A stretch of 64,000 nucleotides of DNA from Streptomyces nanshensis (lineage in GTDB: Bacteria > Actinomycetota > Actinomycetes > Streptomycetales > Streptomycetaceae): positions 76,371 through 140,370 of the forward strand of contig NZ_LJGW01000377.1 of the NCBI RefSeq assembly GCF_001751255.1, read 5' to 3'. Of the stretch, positions 16,769-24,626 are shown piece after piece. The stretch's first letter is position 1. The number at the start of each line of letters is the position of its first letter. Under the pieces are notes generated by a model. The model had not been told where the DNA came from and made no database searches. It saw nothing but the letters and a program-made list of their open reading frames with translations. Both the position numbers and the translations under genes were made by a program.

Positions 16769-17191
16769 TCAGAAAATCGCCCACGCGTCGACGACGCGCT
16801 GGTGGTATGCGACCACGGCGGCGGCGAGGATCTCGTCGGCAGCGGCGCGGGTGCGGGTCTGACTCAGGGTATCCGCCAGTTCGATCAGGGCTCCGTGCAA
16901 GCCGATCAGCCAGTCGGTCTTGCTGGAGTCCGGCGGTGGCTCATCGGACGCCTGGTAGGCGCTCCAGTCGATCAACGCCTCCGCGACGGTGGCGGGGACA
17001 CGGGAGATCGTTGGGAAATCGGCGCTGACGCTTCCGGGGAGCGTCGTGAGGGTGTGGTGGGCCTCGTCGGTGAGGCGCCCGATGTCGTGCTGCACCTCGG
17101 CGGACAGGTGTGCGTGGAGGAGACCGTGCCGGAGAAGTTGACAGACCAGTGCATCCAGGGTGCCGGGGGTCGTCTCGGGCTCAGCGGTCAC
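16769..17191 (-). CDS. Hypothetical protein, 140 aa
   Basis: GTG start at 17191 overlaps the stop of the upstream gene by 11 bases; GAGGAG lies upstream. All-helical: LDALVCQLLRHGLLHAHLSAEVQ, then ADEILAAAVVAYHQRVVDAWAIF. No family recognised. It forms a coupled pair with the gene at 17181, and both belong to the unit behind element 3. Confidence 0.6.
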   Translation of the reverse strand: MTAEPETTPGTLDALVCQLLRHGLLHAHLSAEVQHDIGRLTDEAHHTLTTLPGSVSADFPTISRVPATVAEALIDWSAYQASDEPPPDSSKTDWLIGLHGALIELADTLSQTRTRAAADEILAAAVVAYHQRVVDAWAIF

Positions 17192-17582
17192 GGGTCGGTT
17201 CTCCTCGAATCTCGGTCGGTGCGGCAAGTTGGGCGTCGGCGAGCTGAGCCTCGGCCTCCGCGAGGGCCTCCTCGACCGGCACGCCGGCCTCGTGGAGTCC
17301 GCGGAAGACCTCGACCTTGCGGCGGTGGTAGGCGAGGACGTCGAGCGGGTCGACCGATGCCGGTTCCCTGCCCTCGTACTCGGCGAGCTCCTCACGAACG
17401 GCCTCGTGGTCGTCGTGGTAACTCCCCTGGGCCGCTGCGGTGTTGAGGTCGGCGTGCCGCCTGCACGCGTCCTCGTACGCGCTCCGCCGGGCGGCGGCGA
17501 CGCGCATCCGGTCAGACTCCCGCTGCAGGTCCGCGAGTTGGCGATATAGGTCGAGGGGGTCCGTGGCGGTGGTGTCGGTCAT
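17181..17582 (-). CDS. Hypothetical protein, 133 aa
   Basis: ATG start with an AAAGAGA site. Strongly charged helical protein, probably coiled coil: LYRQLADLQRESDRMRVAAARRSAYEDACRRH and VEEALAEAEAQLADAQLA. A short HRRKVEVFRGLHEAGVPVEEALA stretch sits between. No enzymatic motif. Located downstream of promoter element 3. Confidence 0.62.
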   Translation of the reverse strand: MTDTTATDPLDLYRQLADLQRESDRMRVAAARRSAYEDACRRHADLNTAAAQGSYHDDHEAVREELAEYEGREPASVDPLDVLAYHRRKVEVFRGLHEAGVPVEEALAEAEAQLADAQLAAPTEIRGEPTRDR

Positions 17583-17679
17583 GTTGGAGATCTCTTTCTG
17601 CAGATGCGAGTGAGTGGGCCCACGGGACCTCGGCCGAGGCCGACCGAGTAGGCCCCAGAGGGCAAATCCGACGCCCGCC

Positions 17680-17844
17680 CTACGCGGGCAGGCCGCCCGA
17701 CGAGATTCCCGAACGCACGAGCAGAGCCGCGGGACGCTCGTACCTCCGGGCCCCGGCCCCCCGGACGTTCAGACCTCGGACCGTTGCACTGGCTGTGGCG
17801 GTGCCGGTCACGCGCGTCCAGGCTGAGCGGATCACCGCGGGCAT
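17680..17844 (-). CDS. Possible small basic peptide, 54 aa
   Basis: ATG preceded by a strong AGGAGG at good spacing, 57 bases downstream of promoter element 3. The peptide is Arg-rich without a recognised motif. The ribosome site and its position directly after the element support it; the amino-acid sequence alone would not. Confidence 0.4.
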   Translation of the reverse strand: MPAVIRSAWTRVTGTATASATVRGLNVRGAGARRYERPAALLVRSGISSGGLPA

Positions 17845-17901
17845 GGTGCCTCCTGATACTGCTTCCCGGGCACTGGCGAGGTGCCACCCACCAGACGTCA
17901 A

Positions 17902-17924
17902 GAACAGTATCCTATAAAAGACAC
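17902..17924 (-). promoter_or_regulatory. Repeated 23-bp element, copy 3
   Basis: Minus-strand sequence GTGTCTTTT A TAGGATACTGTTC. Same orientation as the other three copies. CTGACT lies 16 bases before TAGGAT here, a possible -35, but it is not conserved among copies. Confidence 0.7.
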
Positions 17925-17932
17925 CTAGGCAG

Positions 17933-19000
17933 TCAGGCAGTTCCTGGAGACTCGGCGAACTCCGCCGGCTTCCCTCGGCCGGTGCGGGAATCCTTCAGGA
18001 GTTCGGCCAGCGCCTGCCCGCTGGGCTGACGGCCGGCCTTGTCGAGGTACCGGATTCCGCTGCCCTGGGGGGGAATGCGCTCGCCGCGGTCAAGGTTCGG
18101 CCGCGCCGGCGAAGTCCGCCAGCCGTAGCGCTCGTCCCACAGCAGGTACGGCGCCGGAGCCGCTGCGGACAGTTTGAGCGCCGCGGCGACCACATTCTTG
18201 GGCCGCACCTTGACCCGGTGGGCGGCGGTGCTGATGCCGGCCTCGTCCAGGCCGTGGATCACATGGGTCAGGTACGGCTCAAGGGCGCGCGCGCGGCTGC
18301 GGGCGGCCACCGCGGGCAGCGCACGCCGTACCGGCAACAGCGGGTAGCCGAGCTCGTCGGCGATCTGCTGCTCGGACAACCCCGGGCGACGCTCCAGCAA
18401 CTGCTCGATACCATCGGCGCGTGCAGCGGCCAGGGCCCGCTGCGCGGCGTCGATCCCCAGGCCGATCTCGTCGGCGACCTCTTCCGCCCTGATGACCGGA
18501 TTGTCGGCGAGCAGAGCCGCCGTGCGGGGGGCGATCTCCTCCACCGGCACCAGGTTGGCGGTCCCCGTGGGACGGCCGCCGCGGTAGATCTCCTTGTCCT
18601 CTCGCCATGCGCGGATGTCGCCGCGGCGGTAGAACGTCACGCCCTTGACCTTGACCGGCTTGGGAAGCGGACGGAGGCCCGGAAGGTCGTCGTAGCGGCT
18701 CCAGGTATCTACAGGCACGCCTGCCTCGGCGGCTGCCTCTTCCCGGTTGAGCAGATCGTCGGGGTCCTCTGCACCAGTGAGTTCCGGGACGGGGTCCCCG
18801 CGGTAGTAGGCGTCGGTCTGCTCACCGTCGTAGAGCGTCTTGGCCCGTCCGCGGGTCTCCAGAGGTCCGCTGATCGGAGCCGGGTGTTGGGGCGCGCGGT
18901 GCCGGCCGGTGTTGCGGAACGCCTTCGTGGACTTGTAGCCCTGCGCTTTCGCGATGTCGTCGAGCGTACGGACCCACTTCAAGCGGCCGGCGCGGATCAT
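17933..19000 (-). CDS. Multi-HTH DNA-binding protein, 355 aa
   Basis: ATG at 19000 overlaps the stop of the upstream gene (ATGA). The N-terminus (VRTLDDIAKAQGYKSTKAFRNTG) looks like a first helix-turn-helix. A central LNREEAAAEAGVPVDTWSRY...VTFYRRGDIRAW matches excisionase/MerR-like winged helices. Later segments (IRAEEVADEIGLGIDAAQRAL; LSEQQIADELGYPLLPVRRAL; ISTAAHRVKVRPKNVVAAAL) each resemble further HTH units. At least five DNA-binding-like units in series suggest an adaptor or iteron-binding protein rather than a simple repressor. It is a candidate regulator or replication-type protein for the block. Confidence 0.65.
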   Translation of the reverse strand: MIRAGRLKWVRTLDDIAKAQGYKSTKAFRNTGRHRAPQHPAPISGPLETRGRAKTLYDGEQTDAYYRGDPVPELTGAEDPDDLLNREEAAAEAGVPVDTWSRYDDLPGLRPLPKPVKVKGVTFYRRGDIRAWREDKEIYRGGRPTGTANLVPVEEIAPRTAALLADNPVIRAEEVADEIGLGIDAAQRALAAARADGIEQLLERRPGLSEQQIADELGYPLLPVRRALPAVAARSRARALEPYLTHVIHGLDEAGISTAAHRVKVRPKNVVAAALKLSAAAPAPYLLWDERYGWRTSPARPNLDRGERIPPQGSGIRYLDKAGRQPSGQALAELLKDSRTGRGKPAEFAESPGTA

Positions 19001-19393
19001 GAGGCACTGCCCCTTTCGGAGTCCGGGCGCTGTGCGCCTTGGTGCGTGCGATGGAGATCGTGAAGGCGTTGGCGGGCGTGCTCGTACGCGGCGGCGAGCG
19101 TCTCTGCCTGGTCGGTCAGCAGGGCCGGGGACAAGGCGTCGTCGTCCGCTACGAGGGGCTCGAACTCCACGGAGGGCTGCTGGATGGTGTGCTCCAGAGC
19201 GATCCGGGAGGCCAGGGCTTCGGCCGGTCGGCGCAGCAGTGCGGTGCAGGAGTGCTCGTATTCCCGCAGTTTCCAGTGAACGGTCGCGTGGTGCGCGCCG
19301 GGGAGTCCTTGCGTCCCACAGCATCCGGTGCCCGGGAGTGCTGCGGATCTCGGGCAACGCATACCAGGCGCCGAGGGTCGACTCGTCGCTCAT
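18997..19393 (-). pseudogene. Helical protein gene split by a +1 frameshift
   Basis: ATG at 19393 follows AGGAG and encodes MSDESTLGAWYALPEIRS...MLWDA. The frame is then lost. A second frame continues with HHATVHWKLREYEHSCTALL and ends EEFEPLV-like acidic and helical parts, stopping at 18997. Removing one base from the CCCC run at 19300-19303 restores one 131-residue frame (TPGAHHATVHW). Coupled by ATGA to the HTH gene downstream. Either a homopolymer error or a true lesion. Confidence 0.6.
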
Positions 19394-19444
19394 CGTTGCT
19401 CCTGGTGGTGTGTCCGGACGTGCGGGCTGCCACCACCCACGCTA

Positions 19445-19467
19445 GAACAGTATCCTAATATAGACAT
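19445..19467 (-). promoter_or_regulatory. Repeated 23-bp element, copy 4
   Basis: Minus-strand sequence ATGTCTATA T TAGGATACTGTTC. The most diverged copy on its 5' side, but TAGGATACTGTTC is unchanged. Lies 51 bases upstream of the ATG at 19393. Confidence 0.68.
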
Positions 19468-19528
19468 TCCCCCAAGGCGTGGGCTGGAAGCGGCAGCATC
19501 ACAGGTCCGAACGCTCCTTTCAGCCCGA

Positions 19529-19675
19529 CTACGGTCCTCTCTGGACGGCTGTTCTGGGGGCCGGCCCCGTACCACCGCCGCTGGCGGCGGCCTGGGGCGC
19601 CGACCGCACCAGCCCGGCCGCGGTGAGCACGTGCAGCACGCGCCCCTGGCCGAGCCGTCGCCGCATACCCCTCAC
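19529..19675 (-). pseudogene. 5' remnant of the 11588-12373 membrane protein gene
   Basis: The minus strand reads a GTG-started VRGMRRRLGQGR...VLTAAG, matching the start of the membrane protein at 11588-12373. After about 25 codons the similarity is lost and the frame stops at 19529. None of the membrane segments is present. Confidence 0.75.
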
Positions 19676-20041
19676 GCTCAACTCCCCGCCGCCGTCAGCG
19701 TCTGCCGAAGCCGTGGTGTGCCTGTCCCCACGCACCGGTCTCGACACGCAGGCCTGGTTCGGGCGGCAGGTCGCTAGTTCTGGCAGCCCCTTCGCGCACT
19801 GCCGTCGGCGTCCGCCACGGCCTCATGCTCGAACTCGCCGCACGAGGTCGTGAACGGACACTGCCTGGCACGGGATGTCTCCCCGAAGGTGCCGGACGGC
19901 TCAGCGGCCTTGGGGCCCGGATGCGGTGGCCACAGCGACAGCCCGCAGGGTGTCGCCGCGTCGGCGGGCCAACAGCGCGAAGCACGCGGCAAGCGCCACG
20001 AGTTCGAGGTACGCCCACTCGCCCGTGACCGATACGTCGAC
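19615..20041. repeat. Direct repeat copy B (X/Y junction)
   Basis: Same-orientation partner of 12300-12747. Here the upstream gene (19901-20380) is whole and the downstream membrane-protein gene is truncated, the reverse of copy A. A block of about 30 bases around 12395-12425 in copy A is missing in copy B. Confidence 0.85.
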
Positions 20042-20380
20042 GGATTTGCCGCGCAGCTTCGGCAGCGAGAACTCGATGCGGGCCTCGCCCCGTGTGAGCA
20101 CAGCGCGGTAGCCGCGGAAGCTGCGTGAGACGTCCCAGTGCGCAGGCTGCGTACTCCCGGGAACCTGTGACTGCCCCGGGGTGAGGCGCATGATCGGGTC
20201 CTTGCCGTCCCCGACGGTGATGCCCAGCCTCCGTGGGTGGTTGACCTCGACCGGCAGTGTGTCGCCGTTCACGGTGATCTTCCCGCGGCGCATGCTGCCG
20301 CCGGTCTCCAACGTCGCGGCGTCGCCAATGCCTTCCAGGGCAAAGGCGCGGCCGCGCTTGGTCAGGCGCGTCGTCGTCAA
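19901..20380 (-). CDS. Hypothetical protein with C-terminal membrane segment, 159 aa
   Basis: The likely start is TTG at 20380, with AAGGAC upstream, directly after the stop of the DUF6069-type gene; an ATG further in (MRRGKITVNGDTL) is an alternative. The body is beta-rich (VEVNHPRRLGITVGDGKDP, RGYRAVLTRGEARIEFSLP). A hydrophobic segment WAYLELVALAACFALLA follows, then a basic tail. Its C-terminal end is duplicated as a fragment at 12.6 kb. No family recognised. Confidence 0.65.
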   Translation of the reverse strand: MTTTRLTKRGRAFALEGIGDAATLETGGSMRRGKITVNGDTLPVEVNHPRRLGITVGDGKDPIMRLTPGQSQVPGSTQPAHWDVSRSFRGYRAVLTRGEARIEFSLPKLRGKSVDVSVTGEWAYLELVALAACFALLARRRGDTLRAVAVATASGPQGR

Positions 20381-20385
20381 GTTCC

Positions 20386-20814
20386 TCAGTCCTTGTGCGA
20401 GTTGCGGGCAAGGCCCGGGATGAGTACCAGAGCGGCGACCGTGTGGAGGGCGGCGAGAGCACCCTTCGCTCCCGTGGTGACGCCGCTGGCGGGTCCGAGC
20501 AGCAGGGACAGCAGGAACACCACCACCGCGATCGTCGTCCAGACCGTACGGGCAGAGCCGGTGATCCGCTCCAGCACGGCGAGGAGTCCCCAGCCGAGCA
20601 AGCCGCTGAGGAGCGTTGTGACGATGACCGCGAACACCCCCACCGTGGTCTTCTCGGTGCCGTTCGTCTTCGCCGTGATGTCGATGCCGAGCATGGAGCT
20701 CGCGAGGAGCCACACCGCAACCGCGGCGACGGTCGCGGAGGCTATCGCCGCGATCCTGCCTCCGGCGGTGCTGTGCTTCGCCTCGGTGTCGTCGTTCCGG
20801 GCGTTGGCGATCAT
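20386..20814 (-). CDS. DUF6069-type membrane protein, 142 aa
   Basis: Four hydrophobic segments in 142 residues: IAAIASATVAAVAVWLLASS, VGVFAVIVTTLLSGLLGWGLLAVL, TIAVVVFLLSLLLGPASGV and ALAALHTVAALVLIPGL. The pattern and length match the DUF6069 family of small actinomycete membrane proteins, of unknown function. AAAGG precedes the ATG. It ends 5 bases before the TTG of the next gene. Confidence 0.75.
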   Translation of the reverse strand: MIANARNDDTEAKHSTAGGRIAAIASATVAAVAVWLLASSMLGIDITAKTNGTEKTTVGVFAVIVTTLLSGLLGWGLLAVLERITGSARTVWTTIAVVVFLLSLLLGPASGVTTGAKGALAALHTVAALVLIPGLARNSHKD

Positions 20815-20818
20815 GCAC

Positions 20819-21469
20819 TCAGGCCTTTCTCTTCGTGTGCGGAGCCGCCATCGGCTTGATGGCGGGGGTCTGCGCGACTGCGGCGGGTCTGCGGTGGTGA
20901 GCGGAGGGGATGCCGAGCTTGTCGAGGGCTTCTGAGGTCGTGCCGGCGACCCGGAACAGGTCGGCTCGGGTGTCGTCGGCGAGCAGCCCCTCGGTCACGG
21001 TGCGGCCGAGCTGTTGGAGGAGGCCGTCCCAGTAGCCGCCCCAGTTGACCAGGACGAGTGGCCGGAATGGGCGGGGCGGTCGGTGGATCCGGTGCTTCGA
21101 CCACACGGCCACCTCGAACAGTTCGTCCATCGTCCCGGGGCCGCCGGGCAGCGCGAGGAAGCCGACGCAGGGTTCATAGATCCGGTCTTTCCGTGCGTGC
21201 ATCCCGTTGGTGAGGAACTGGTTCCACGCCGGGCGGGACCTGGGGTCATGCAGGAACAGCGGGGTGATGCCCGTGACCGTGCCGCCGGCTGCGTGGGCGC
21301 CCCGGGCGAGGGCTCCCATGCAGCCGGTCGTGCCACCGCCGTAGATCACCTCGGCGCCGCGGCTGGCGATCTGCCGTCCGGTGTCTTCGGCGAGCGGTTC
21401 GTACTCGGGGTGGGGGCACGCGCTACAGAAGACGCCGACGGTCGGCGGACGCTCGTGCAGGGCGCTCAC
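20819..21469 (-). CDS. LOG-family phosphoribohydrolase (TIGR00730-like)
   Basis: 216 residues from the GTG at 21469, which overlaps the permease stop by 4 bases (GTGA) and has GGGAG upstream. The hallmarks are present: VGVFCSACPHP, VIYGGGTTGCMGALARGA, HARKDRIYE and ALPGGPGTMDELFEV, which fits the family PGGxGTxxE motif. Family members cleave the N-glycosidic bond of nucleoside 5'-monophosphates, including cytokinin nucleotides, releasing the free base. Coupling to a nucleobase permease supports a base-related role. The C-terminus is Lys/Arg-rich and extended. Confidence 0.83.
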   Translation of the reverse strand: MSALHERPPTVGVFCSACPHPEYEPLAEDTGRQIASRGAEVIYGGGTTGCMGALARGAHAAGGTVTGITPLFLHDPRSRPAWNQFLTNGMHARKDRIYEPCVGFLALPGGPGTMDELFEVAVWSKHRIHRPPRPFRPLVLVNWGGYWDGLLQQLGRTVTEGLLADDTRADLFRVAGTTSEALDKLGIPSAHHRRPAAVAQTPAIKPMAAPHTKRKA

Positions 21470-22977
21470 CGCTGAACTCCCAGCCATGCTTCGAGCGGGC
21501 TGAGCGCGAGGAAGGCCATGAAGACGGCGGCGAGCGTCCACATCAGCACGCCCGGTTCCCTCCACCTGCCCTGTGCGGCCTTGATCACGACATACGAGAT
21601 GCAGCCGGCAGCGATGCCTGCGGTGATGGAGTACGTGAAGGGCATCAGCACCATCGTCAGGAAGACCGGGACGGTGGTCGCGGTGTCGCTCCAGTCGATG
21701 TGCTGGGCGTTGGTCATCATCATCGCGCCGATGACGACGAGCGCCGCGGCGGCGACCTGCGTGGGGATGATCCGGGCGAGCGGTGTGAAGATGAGGCAGA
21801 GGGTGAAGCCGAGTCCGGTGACGACGCTGGCCAGGCCCGTGCGGGCGCCGTCGCCGACACCGGCCGCGGACTCGACGAAGACGGTCTGCCCGGAGGCGCC
21901 CGCGATGCCTCCGGCGACGCCGCCGGCGCCGTGGATGGCGAGTGCCTTGTTGAGGCCGGGCATGCGGCCCTGCTCGTCGGCGAGGCCGGCCTGCTGGCCG
22001 ATGCCGATGATGGTGCCGATCGCGTCGAAGAGGGCGGTGAGGACGAGCGTGAAGACGATGACGCCCACGGTGACGGCTCCGGCGTCGGCGATGCCGTCGA
22101 AGGAGACCTTGCCGAACAGGCCGAAGTCGGGGGTGGCGACGAGCGATCCGGCGATCTCCGGCGCGTTCCGTCCGCCCCAGTCCTTCTTCTCCAGGCCCGC
22201 GAAGTGGTGCACGGCGCCGGCCACGACCGTGCCGCCGACGATGCCGGTGAGGATCGCGCCCGGCACCCGCCGTACCTGCAGGACGAAGACGAGCAGCACC
22301 GTCACGGCGAAGCACAGCACCGGCCAGCCGGTGAGCATGTCGTGCGTGCCCAGTTGCACGGGCTTGGCGCCCGGTACGCCGCCCGGCCCGGGCATGCTCG
22401 TCACGAACCCGGCCTGTACGAGGCCGATGAGGGTGACGAAGAGGCCGATGCCCATGGTGATGGCGTGCTTCATCGCCAGCGGGATGGCGTCCATGATCAG
22501 CCGCCGCAGGCCGGTGACGACGAGCAGCACGATCACAGCCCCGTAGATCACGCACATCCCGAACGCGTTCGGCCAGGTCATCACCGGCGCGACCTGGTAG
22601 GCGAGCACGGCGGAGACGCTGAGTCCGGCGGCCAGCGCCAGCGGTACGTTGCCGAGGACGCCCATCACCAGGGTGGTGGCCGCGGCGGCGAGGGCGGTGG
22701 CGGTGGTGACCTGCCCGGCGTCGAGGGTGTGCCCGGCGGCGTCCGGCACGGAGAGGATCACGGGGTTGAGCAGGACGATGTAGGCCATCGTCGCCAGCGT
22801 GGTGACGCCGCCGCGGACTTCACGCGCGAGGGTTGAGCCGCGCTGCGATATGCGGAAGCGCCGGTCGAGCCATCCGGCGGCCAGCGGTCCGCCCCCGTCG
22901 TCGACGGTTGCCGGCTGGGTATGGGCACTCGCGGAGTGCCTGGGCACCGTGAGCGTGGTTCTTCGTGCGCTCCTCAT
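21466..22977 (-). CDS. NCS2-family nucleobase permease (AzgA-like)
   Basis: 503 residues with about 12 hydrophobic segments. Family hallmarks: GVTTLATMAYIVLLNP near the start, the FDAIGTIIGIGQQAGL segment, and GASGQTVFVESAAGVGDGARTG, matching the T-x-x-ESAAG motif of AzgA-type adenine/guanine/hypoxanthine transporters. GGGAGG lies just before the ATG. Proton-coupled purine uptake at the membrane is expected. The gene is translationally coupled to the LOG-like gene. Confidence 0.92.
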   Translation of the reverse strand: MRSARRTTLTVPRHSASAHTQPATVDDGGGPLAAGWLDRRFRISQRGSTLAREVRGGVTTLATMAYIVLLNPVILSVPDAAGHTLDAGQVTTATALAAAATTLVMGVLGNVPLALAAGLSVSAVLAYQVAPVMTWPNAFGMCVIYGAVIVLLVVTGLRRLIMDAIPLAMKHAITMGIGLFVTLIGLVQAGFVTSMPGPGGVPGAKPVQLGTHDMLTGWPVLCFAVTVLLVFVLQVRRVPGAILTGIVGGTVVAGAVHHFAGLEKKDWGGRNAPEIAGSLVATPDFGLFGKVSFDGIADAGAVTVGVIVFTLVLTALFDAIGTIIGIGQQAGLADEQGRMPGLNKALAIHGAGGVAGGIAGASGQTVFVESAAGVGDGARTGLASVVTGLGFTLCLIFTPLARIIPTQVAAAALVVIGAMMMTNAQHIDWSDTATTVPVFLTMVLMPFTYSITAGIAAGCISYVVIKAAQGRWREPGVLMWTLAAVFMAFLALSPLEAWLGVQR

Positions 22978-24626
22978 CCGTCACCTCCCTGCGGTAGCGA
23001 TCTGTCGTCGCGACTGCTCGGTTCTGCCTCCGGGAGCGGCCGGGGCAGTCCGTGATCAATCGCCGCAAGGAAGGTAGGAGCACCTGCCTGTGGACACTTT
23101 CTACTGCGGAGAGCACTCAGAGGGGCCGTGCCCTCCACTCCGCAGCGGCGAAGCCCCATCCGGCGTCCAGGCTGGCCCGCTTCTGGTGGGGCTCGGCGCG
23201 TCCGCGCAACCGAGCCTGACCAAGCGACCACGGGCCGATGAGGCAGCCGTCAGCGACCCACCGGGACGTCGACCACGAACCGGAGCGCAACACGGCCGCA
23301 GGCGGCACCGCTCCCCCAACACCGTCGCGAGGGCCCAGGGGAGACGGGACGGAACCCTCGACGGCGCCACGACGAACGACAGGCGTTGGCAGGCCGGGGC
23401 GGGGACGGGCGGCACGACGAACTGCCGGCAACTGCGGCATTGCCAGCGAAGTGGCAACAGCCGGCAGGTGCCATCCCGTCGACGAAGCCATACGAGCTGC
23501 GGGGCGCTGCGAAGCGGCGCGAACAGGGCAACGCCTCGCCGCCGGCGCCACGCGTACGCACCGGCCCGGGCCGCCTACGAGACGGCCGCGGGCAGCGAGC
23601 GACGGACCGCGCAGTGCCGCGCGTCGGACGGCGGGACGCGGAGCGAGGGGCGGAACGAGCCAGCGACGACGAGGGGAACACAGCGACCTGGCCCAGTCCG
23701 GAGTTGAGCGACCTCGCTGCGAGTACGCCGACGGCTCTGCCTCATGCCGGCACCGCCCACCCCGGCGCGCGCAACATGTCGACCTCGGACCCACGGAGCG
23801 CTGGGGCGGAGGCACCGCCGAGGAGCGCAGCGGACGAACACCTCCGCACACCACGACCACGCCAGTTCAGCAACGACGGAGACGATGGAGCGGTCGGCGC
23901 GAGGGCGAACACCCGGTTTGAGGAGAGCCACGGCCGAAGCCGGATGCCGATGACGAGCACATACCTGCCAGCCGTACGACGGATGAGAGAGCCGGAGCAC
24001 CACGCAGACGCGAGCGGCGCCAGCTCGACGACACCGCCAGCGCGGCCGGCGGCCCGTAGAACGGCCGACACGAGCAAGCGCCGGCGCTCGCCGGGCGGCG
24101 GACCACCATCGGTCACCGCCCGCGCGGTGCCGAGCGCGTACGAACGACGCTCAACAACGGCGGCCAGCCCGGAGAACGACCGGAGCGTCATGAGCCGCGC
24201 GCCGATCGACGAGCCCGCGGAACGCCGATGGCCGGGGGTCGACGCGAGACGGCACCGCGACGCACGAGCCGAGCAGCCCACACCGCTGGCGCGCACGCGC
24301 GGCGGACGATGCGGGCGGAGCGGCGGGCGCCACGACGAGAGATGCCGACGAACGCAGCACGAGCGGAACGACCGGAGCCGCCGGGCGATGTCCTACGGGA
24401 CGGCCAGGCCCGGCAGCCCAGACAACGCGAGGATCGCAGACGAGCCGGACGGTGCTGCGTACTCGCCCGGAAACAGAGCTGCCAACGAACTGGCAGGGCC
24501 CGAGTCAGACCGGATGGCCCGCATGGCGCCGTATGCGAGCGGCGGGAGTTCGCCCAGGAGACATTGACGCTGCCGTCGGCCGTGCACTCATCGCGCGCCA
24601 TGCCGTCCGGTCGGATGGCGCGACGG
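22978..24626. other. Long region without a credible gene, strong A>T skew
   Basis: Upstream of the permease (first 100 bases) there is presumably its promoter. From about 23.1 to 24.6 kb all frames are long and open, but none shows normal Streptomyces codon bias or a recognisable protein. The plus strand has far more A than T; for instance bases 24301-24360 hold 13 A and 2 T, and 24001-24060 hold 11 A and 2 T. CGACGA- and GCGAGC-like words recur. It could be a decayed region, a structural or segregation locus, or an RNA gene. Confidence 0.5.

Noticed and set aside
23386..24567. 393-residue open frame on the plus strand
   Set aside because: Arg/Ala/Ser/Pro-rich without any recognisable fold, no ribosome site, and other frames are equally open; the region's skewed composition removes stop codons.
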